A DNA stretch of 64,000 nucleotides from Paraburkholderia sp. HP33-1. GTDB lineage: Bacteria > Pseudomonadota > Gammaproteobacteria > Burkholderiales > Burkholderiaceae. The position numbers and the translations under genes were made by a program. The notes beneath the pieces were generated by a model that ran no database searches, was not told the DNA's origin, and was given only the letters and a program-made list of their open reading frames with translations. The stretch spans positions 620,001 to 684,000 of the forward strand of contig NZ_JAJEJR010000002.1 of NCBI RefSeq assembly GCF_021390595.1. Direction: 5' to 3'. Shown piece after piece: positions 60,276 through 64,000 of the stretch (its first letter is position 1; each line of letters opens with the position of its first letter).

Positions 60276-61499
60276 TTAGCAACCGGTCTGGCGGATGCGT
60301 TCGACCTCGAGGCCGAACAGCGGCCGCAGACGCGTGCCGATCACGTTGCCGGCGAAGGCCGCGATGAGCCACAGCCAGCCGTGCAGACTACCTGACACGA
60401 TGCCGCTGAAATAGGCGCCAATATTACAACCATAGGCGAGGCGGGCGCCGTAGCCGAGCATCAGGCCGCCGACCACTGCCGCAATGAGCGAGCGCGCCGG
60501 CACCTTCCACACGGGCGCGTAACGGCCGGCGAGCGCCGCGGCGGTCATCGCGCCGAGCATGATGCCAAAGTCCATGACCGACGTGACGTCATGGCTAACC
60601 GGTGCGGCGAGCGAGCCTGCGTTTGCTTGTGCGGCCCAATACGGCCAGCTGGCGACGTCGATGCCAAGCGCGGCGAAGATTTTGGCGCCCCACAGTGCGA
60701 ACGCCGAAGTCACCCCCCACGGCCGGCCCGACAGCGCGAGCGTCGCGAAATTGAGTACGACGAGCGCGATCGCGCCGACGAAGAGCGGCCACGGACCGTG
60801 CAGCCACGGTGACGCATGCGGCTGACGCAGCGGCTCGACGACGAGGCGTCCGTGGCGGCGCCGTTCGACCAGCACGGTCAGCGCGGCGATCGCGGCAAAA
60901 ATGAGCAGATTCAGCACGATCGCCCAGACCGCGCCGAGCGTCTTCACCATCGAAAGCGGCTTCAGCGACGGCAGCGCACTCCAGAACGGCATATGCGCAG
61001 TCGCGACCACCGAACCGACGATGAACGCGGCCAGCGTGACCAGCATGCGGGTACTGCCACCGCCCACCGTGTACAGCGTGCCCGACGCGCAGCCGCCGCC
61101 CAACTGCATGCCGATGCCGAACATGAACGCCCCGACGAGCACCGACGTGCCGGCCGGCGCGACGAGCCCCGTGACCGGTTGGCCGAACAGCGTGCCGGCC
61201 GCGAGTGCCGGAAAGAACAGCAGCACGCCGAGCGCAAGCATCAGCATCTGTGCGCGCAGACCTGCGCCGCGGCCGTCGGCGATGAAAACACGCCAGGCCG
61301 ACGTGAACCCGAATGCCGCGTGATAAAGCGACATGCCGAGCAGCGCGCCGACGACATAGAGCGCTGCCTGACGGCCGCTGACAGCTTGCGCCAGATAGAG
61401 AGCGCCAAGCGCGATAAGGACGAGCGCAACGCCGAGCGGTTTCGGATTGATATCGAAACGGCGCGGCACGCGAGGAAGCGAAGTAGAGAGGTCGGACAT
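60276..61499 (-). CDS. YeeE/YedE-family transporter (DUF395, thiosulfate or sulfur-type)
   Basis: Integral membrane protein of 407 residues with about ten hydrophobic segments in two repeat halves. I use ATG 61499, because the upstream nine codons have no support. Each half carries the family Cys motif: GGGCASG (Cys137) and YGCNIGAYF (Cys358). In E. coli YeeE such cysteines handle thiosulfate. No TusA/YeeD partner is adjacent. Function: probable transport of a reduced sulfur compound. Confidence 0.85.
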   Translation of the reverse strand: MSDLSTSLPRVPRRFDINPKPLGVALVLIALGALYLAQAVSGRQAALYVVGALLGMSLYHAAFGFTSAWRVFIADGRGAGLRAQMLMLALGVLLFFPALAAGTLFGQPVTGLVAPAGTSVLVGAFMFGIGMQLGGGCASGTLYTVGGGSTRMLVTLAAFIVGSVVATAHMPFWSALPSLKPLSMVKTLGAVWAIVLNLLIFAAIAALTVLVERRRHGRLVVEPLRQPHASPWLHGPWPLFVGAIALVVLNFATLALSGRPWGVTSAFALWGAKIFAALGIDVASWPYWAAQANAGSLAAPVSHDVTSVMDFGIMLGAMTAAALAGRYAPVWKVPARSLIAAVVGGLMLGYGARLAYGCNIGAYFSGIVSGSLHGWLWLIAAFAGNVIGTRLRPLFGLEVERIRQTGC

Positions 61500-61639
61500 G
61501 GACAAATTGACTGACGGGCCGCGCAACGAAAGCCGGGAATCAACGCCGCTGGGCGGCGGGAAACGCGGTTCCGGATGGGCGCGGCGCGGACGGGGAAACC
61601 CAAAAACATATCATGGTTCGTAGTTTTGAGCAGGTGAAG

Positions 61640-61673
61640 GGACCATCAATAGGGGATCCGGCAGGAATGGTCC
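61640..61673. repeat. Inverted repeat GGACCAT-N20-ATGGTCC
   Basis: Perfect 7-base arms just after the GNAT gene stop and 141 nt before the transporter start on the minus strand. It could be a terminator-like hairpin without T-run, or an operator for the transporter. Confidence 0.35.
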
Positions 61674-61678
61674 GGGCG

Positions 61679-62215
61679 CTATGACAGGAATCGCGCCATC
61701 AGGTCCTCGTCGTGGAACACGCCGTCGACGTTCAACGCGTCGGGTTCACACCCGTACTTGCGAAAGCCGAGCGATTCATACAGCTTGCGCGCCGCGTCGT
61801 TGCGGCTACCCACGGTTAACTGCACCTGTCGCAAGCCGTCGACGCGTGCCGCACGCGTCAACAGCTCGCTCAGTAACGCACGCCCGATCCCACGACCAGC
61901 CGCTTCGTGCGCGACATACATGCCGACCACGTTCGCCTTGTGACGCTCCTTGTCGGCTTTGTTGCGCAGCAGACCGACGACGCCGATCAGCGGAGCATCC
62001 GCCGACGCGTAGGCGCCAAGCAGAAACGTGCCTTCCGCCGCCGAACCTTGCAATGTTGCGTCATGCTGAGCGGCGCCTTTTGCCACCGCTTCGCCGTAGC
62101 TTTGTCCGAATGAAGCGGGATGCGCCTTCAGCCCGCGCAGGCGCAGCTGGAAATAGGCATCCCGGTCGGCGGGACCGAGTTGGCGGATGAGCAGAGTGTT
62201 GGCGTTCACAGACAT
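61679..62215 (-). CDS. GNAT-family N-acetyltransferase
   Basis: Protein of 178 residues, ATG 62215. The GNAT fold is clear: IRQLGPADRDAYFQLR start, motif A VVGMYVAHEAAGRGIGRALL with acetyl-CoA binding R-G-x-G pattern, and a late LTVGSRNDAARKLYESLGF (motif B). It would acetylate an amine or a protein; the target is not predictable. Lies 44 nt downstream of the XRE gene and may be co-transcribed with it. Confidence 0.9.
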   Translation of the reverse strand: MSVNANTLLIRQLGPADRDAYFQLRLRGLKAHPASFGQSYGEAVAKGAAQHDATLQGSAAEGTFLLGAYASADAPLIGVVGLLRNKADKERHKANVVGMYVAHEAAGRGIGRALLSELLTRAARVDGLRQVQLTVGSRNDAARKLYESLGFRKYGCEPDALNVDGVFHDEDLMARFLS

Positions 62216-62259
62216 AGCGCGTGTTAGTGGTGAGTCGAGTGGACGAGGAACGCGAGCGG

Positions 62260-63108
62260 TTAGCCGCATTGCTGTTCGGCAAACTTGCGCAGCGCTGCCG
62301 CGGTTTGCTGATCGGCCGGAAAGAACGCCTCGATTGCGAGTTCCGACAGCGTAACGTCCACTGGTGTGCCGAACACAGTGGTGGTGCTGAAAAACGACAA
62401 CACCCCAAGCGGTGTGCGCAGCCTCAATGGCACGGCGATCTGGCTGAGGCTTGCATCGTCCGGCGTTGTAGCGTCTGCATTCGGCGGCGCGGGATAGGCG
62501 GCCAGTTCGTCGCGCAGTGCGCTCAGCGTGTCGTCGCCGCTGACGTCGATCTGCCTTTGCAGCCGGGCCAGCACATGCTCGCGCCACGCATGCCAGTTGA
62601 TGATCGACGCCGCAATGCCTTGCGGATGCATACTCAGGCGCAGCGCGTTGACCGGCGGCTTCAGCAGTTCGGGACTCGCGCCACTCAATAGAGGCGCGAG
62701 GGCACTATTGGTCGCGACGATGGTCCAGTGCCGGTCGATCGCTAGGGCGGGGTAGGGCTCGTGTCCTTTGAGCACCAGTTCGACGGCTTCGCGCGCGGCC
62801 GCGAGCTGCGGGTCGGAGAGCGGACGTTCGCGAAACAGCGGCGCGTAACCGGCCGCGACGAGCAGTGCATTGCGCGCTCGCAACGGCACGTCGAGTCGCT
62901 CAGCGAGATGCATAACCATTTCCCGACTCGGCAGCGCGCGGCCCGATTCGACAAAGCTTAGATGGCGCGTCGAAATGTCGGCCTCAGTGGCAAGCAGCAA
63001 CTGACTCATGCGCCGCCGCTGCCGCCATTCGCGGAGAAGATCGCCGACCGTGCGACTGGCTATCTGCGCGGACGACGGAGTAGTCTGTGCAATAGAGAGT
63101 GTGTTCAT
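62260..63108 (-). CDS. XRE-family regulator with MmyB-like ligand-binding domain
   Basis: Regulator of 282 residues, start at ATG 63108 (63120 and 63135 possible). The HTH_3 domain is at about 22-77 (LLREWRQRRRMSQLLLATEA). From about 100 to 270 the sequence matches the MmyB-like (MLTR) ligand-binding domain seen after such HTHs (ALAIDRHWTIVATNSAL). Function unknown; members control local efflux or enzyme genes, here perhaps the GNAT downstream. Confidence 0.88.
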   Translation of the reverse strand: MNTLSIAQTTPSSAQIASRTVGDLLREWRQRRRMSQLLLATEADISTRHLSFVESGRALPSREMVMHLAERLDVPLRARNALLVAAGYAPLFRERPLSDPQLAAAREAVELVLKGHEPYPALAIDRHWTIVATNSALAPLLSGASPELLKPPVNALRLSMHPQGIAASIINWHAWREHVLARLQRQIDVSGDDTLSALRDELAAYPAPPNADATTPDDASLSQIAVPLRLRTPLGVLSFFSTTTVFGTPVDVTLSELAIEAFFPADQQTAAALRKFAEQQCG

Positions 63109-63280
63109 GACACCGATCATAGTCAAAGCGCGCAAGCAATCGATTACCTGAGAGGTAATGCTCCGCCATCTTCAATCGACGAGACCTACGGTCGATACTG
63201 GCGTTTCACACCAACGATCGCGCCGGCCTCGCGCCCCATGTGCGCCATCACGCAACCCCGCGGCCAACGCGGCATCCGGC

Positions 63281-63583
63281 TCAGGCGGCGGCCAAATGCA
63301 GCGGCACGGCGGTGAATTTGACGCCGATCGCCCCCGCCAGTTTGAGGACCGTGTCCATGCGTGGTTTGGAGCCGGGCGCGAGTGTCTTGTAAAGGCTTTC
63401 GCGGCCCAGGCCCGTTGCCATGGCGATCTTCGTGATGCCGCGCGCCTTGGCGATATCCGCGATAGCGGCGAGCAGCAGATCCGAGTCATTTGCGTCGAGC
63501 GCGGCGTTCAGGTAGGCCGCGACCATTTCGTCGTTGTCGAGGTACTTCGATGCATCGAAGCGTGCGGTTTTGATCTTGCTCAT
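63281..63583 (-). CDS. Addiction-module antitoxin, HTH type
   Basis: Protein of 100 residues overlapping the toxin gene stop by ATGA. It starts MSKIKTARFDASKYL, then has a DNA-binding HTH (TKIAMATGLGRESLYKTL) with the GSKPRMDTVLKLAGAIGV tail typical of the putative addiction module antidote family. The antitoxin-second order fits a HigBA-like module. It would bind and silence the toxin and repress the pair. Confidence 0.9.
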   Translation of the reverse strand: MSKIKTARFDASKYLDNDEMVAAYLNAALDANDSDLLLAAIADIAKARGITKIAMATGLGRESLYKTLAPGSKPRMDTVLKLAGAIGVKFTAVPLHLAAA

Positions 63584-63969
63584 GACCGTTCCTTTCTGAT
63601 GGTTGTCCACATTGTTCCGGCATGCCTGATATCCGCTTGCTGCGTTGACTTGTTGCCCCCGCAGAGCAGCAGATACATCATGCGTCCTTCGCGCGCGTAG
63701 TAGACCCGGTAACCCGGGCCGCAATCGATGCGCATCTCGAACACACCGTTTTCCAGCAACTTCACGTCGCCGAAAAGCCCGCGTTCCGCGCGCCGCATTC
63801 GCACGAGAATCTGCGCCTTCGCCTTGAGGTCGGTGAGGCCGTGAAGCCAACGGTCGAACTCTTCGGTGCAGCTGATCGTGTACACGCGCGGTGTTTCGAT
63901 CTGCTGCCTAGTGTATCCCTTTGGATACGGCCGTGCAAGCGTGGAAAACATCTCGATAAAGCGGTCCAA
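63580..63969 (-). CDS. RelE/ParE-superfamily toxin (addiction module killer type)
   Basis: Protein of 129 residues with a TTG start preceded by AGGAGG. The last 100 residues match the RelE-like addiction-module killer family (FDRWLHGLTDLKAKAQILVR, then FGDVK and RIDCGPGYRVYYAREG). About 30 N-terminal residues are extra, so an internal start (ATG at about 63948) is possible. It precedes and overlaps its antitoxin. Probably an mRNA interferase. The pair sits at the window edge and its other neighbour is not visible. Confidence 0.88.
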   Translation of the reverse strand: MDRFIEMFSTLARPYPKGYTRQQIETPRVYTISCTEEFDRWLHGLTDLKAKAQILVRMRRAERGLFGDVKLLENGVFEMRIDCGPGYRVYYAREGRMMYLLLCGGNKSTQQADIRHAGTMWTTIRKERS

Positions 63970-64000
63970 GCCGTCCTCCTGTTCGTTGTGTTCCCTGCCT

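Noticed and set aside
1..64000. CRISPR arrays, tRNA or rRNA genes, transposases and phage genes.
   Set aside because: Read for these on both strands; no direct-repeat array, RNA gene structure or mobile-element gene was recognised.

Overview
The window is a stretch of high-GC chromosome from a beta-proteobacterium of the Burkholderiaceae, most likely Paraburkholderia, Caballeronia or a close relative. The evidence is the compact GC-rich coding, a LysR-LlpE-CeoA-CeoB-OpcM type efflux locus as known from Burkholderia, a DUF4148 exported protein, a very large NAD-dependent glutamate dehydrogenase, and FlhD/FlhC. I see no rRNA, tRNA, CRISPR array, insertion sequence or prophage.

The first half (123-32118) reads as one extracellular redox and secretion island. 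Two adjacent multicopper-oxidase-like proteins (123-3273) are followed by a 2715-residue exported mosaic protein with a ligand-free cupredoxin start and a C-terminal beta-helix (3293-11440). Next come a small exported protein, two tandem LolA-like periplasmic proteins and a fusion of cytochrome c with a periplasmic-binding fold (13654-15312). A lytic transglycosylase, a histidine kinase, two paralogous NarL-type regulators and a SCO-type copper chaperone follow. An atypical type II secretion operon runs from 20502 to 30490 (gspG, F, E, four inner-membrane assembly genes, gspD and three more pseudopilins). A bacterial enhancer-binding protein with an altered GAFTGA loop (30754-32118) closes the island. 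The most unusual point is that the eight trinuclear-cluster histidines of a normal multicopper oxidase are present as two HxH pairs in the first protein and two in the second, with the type 1 copper Cys only in the first. The general layout recalls the atypical Oxp type II system of Geobacter, which exports a multicopper protein (OmpB).

The second half is more ordinary. It holds a DUF1656/HlyD/FUSC/outer-membrane-factor efflux operon (32136-37059) and a phosphonate-type ABC transporter phnCDE (37384-40184) with two phased PHO-box-like sites upstream. An M14 carboxypeptidase and an alpha/beta hydrolase follow (40499-42411), then NAD-glutamate dehydrogenase (42610-47448), a CDF cation transporter and an aldo/keto reductase. 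DUF4148 comes next with a tiny downstream ORF, then a divergent LysR regulator and llpE-ceoAB-opcM RND efflux operon (50351-58515) sharing a perfect 7-7-7 palindrome. The end holds flhDC in a stand-alone setting (58832-59736), a YeeE/YedE-type transporter, a GNAT acetyltransferase, an XRE/MmyB-type regulator, and a RelE-like toxin with its HTH antitoxin at the right edge.

Gene starts were moved inward where a Shine-Dalgarno sequence, signal peptide or family alignment supported it. All functions are inferred from sequence motifs and gene context, without database searches.
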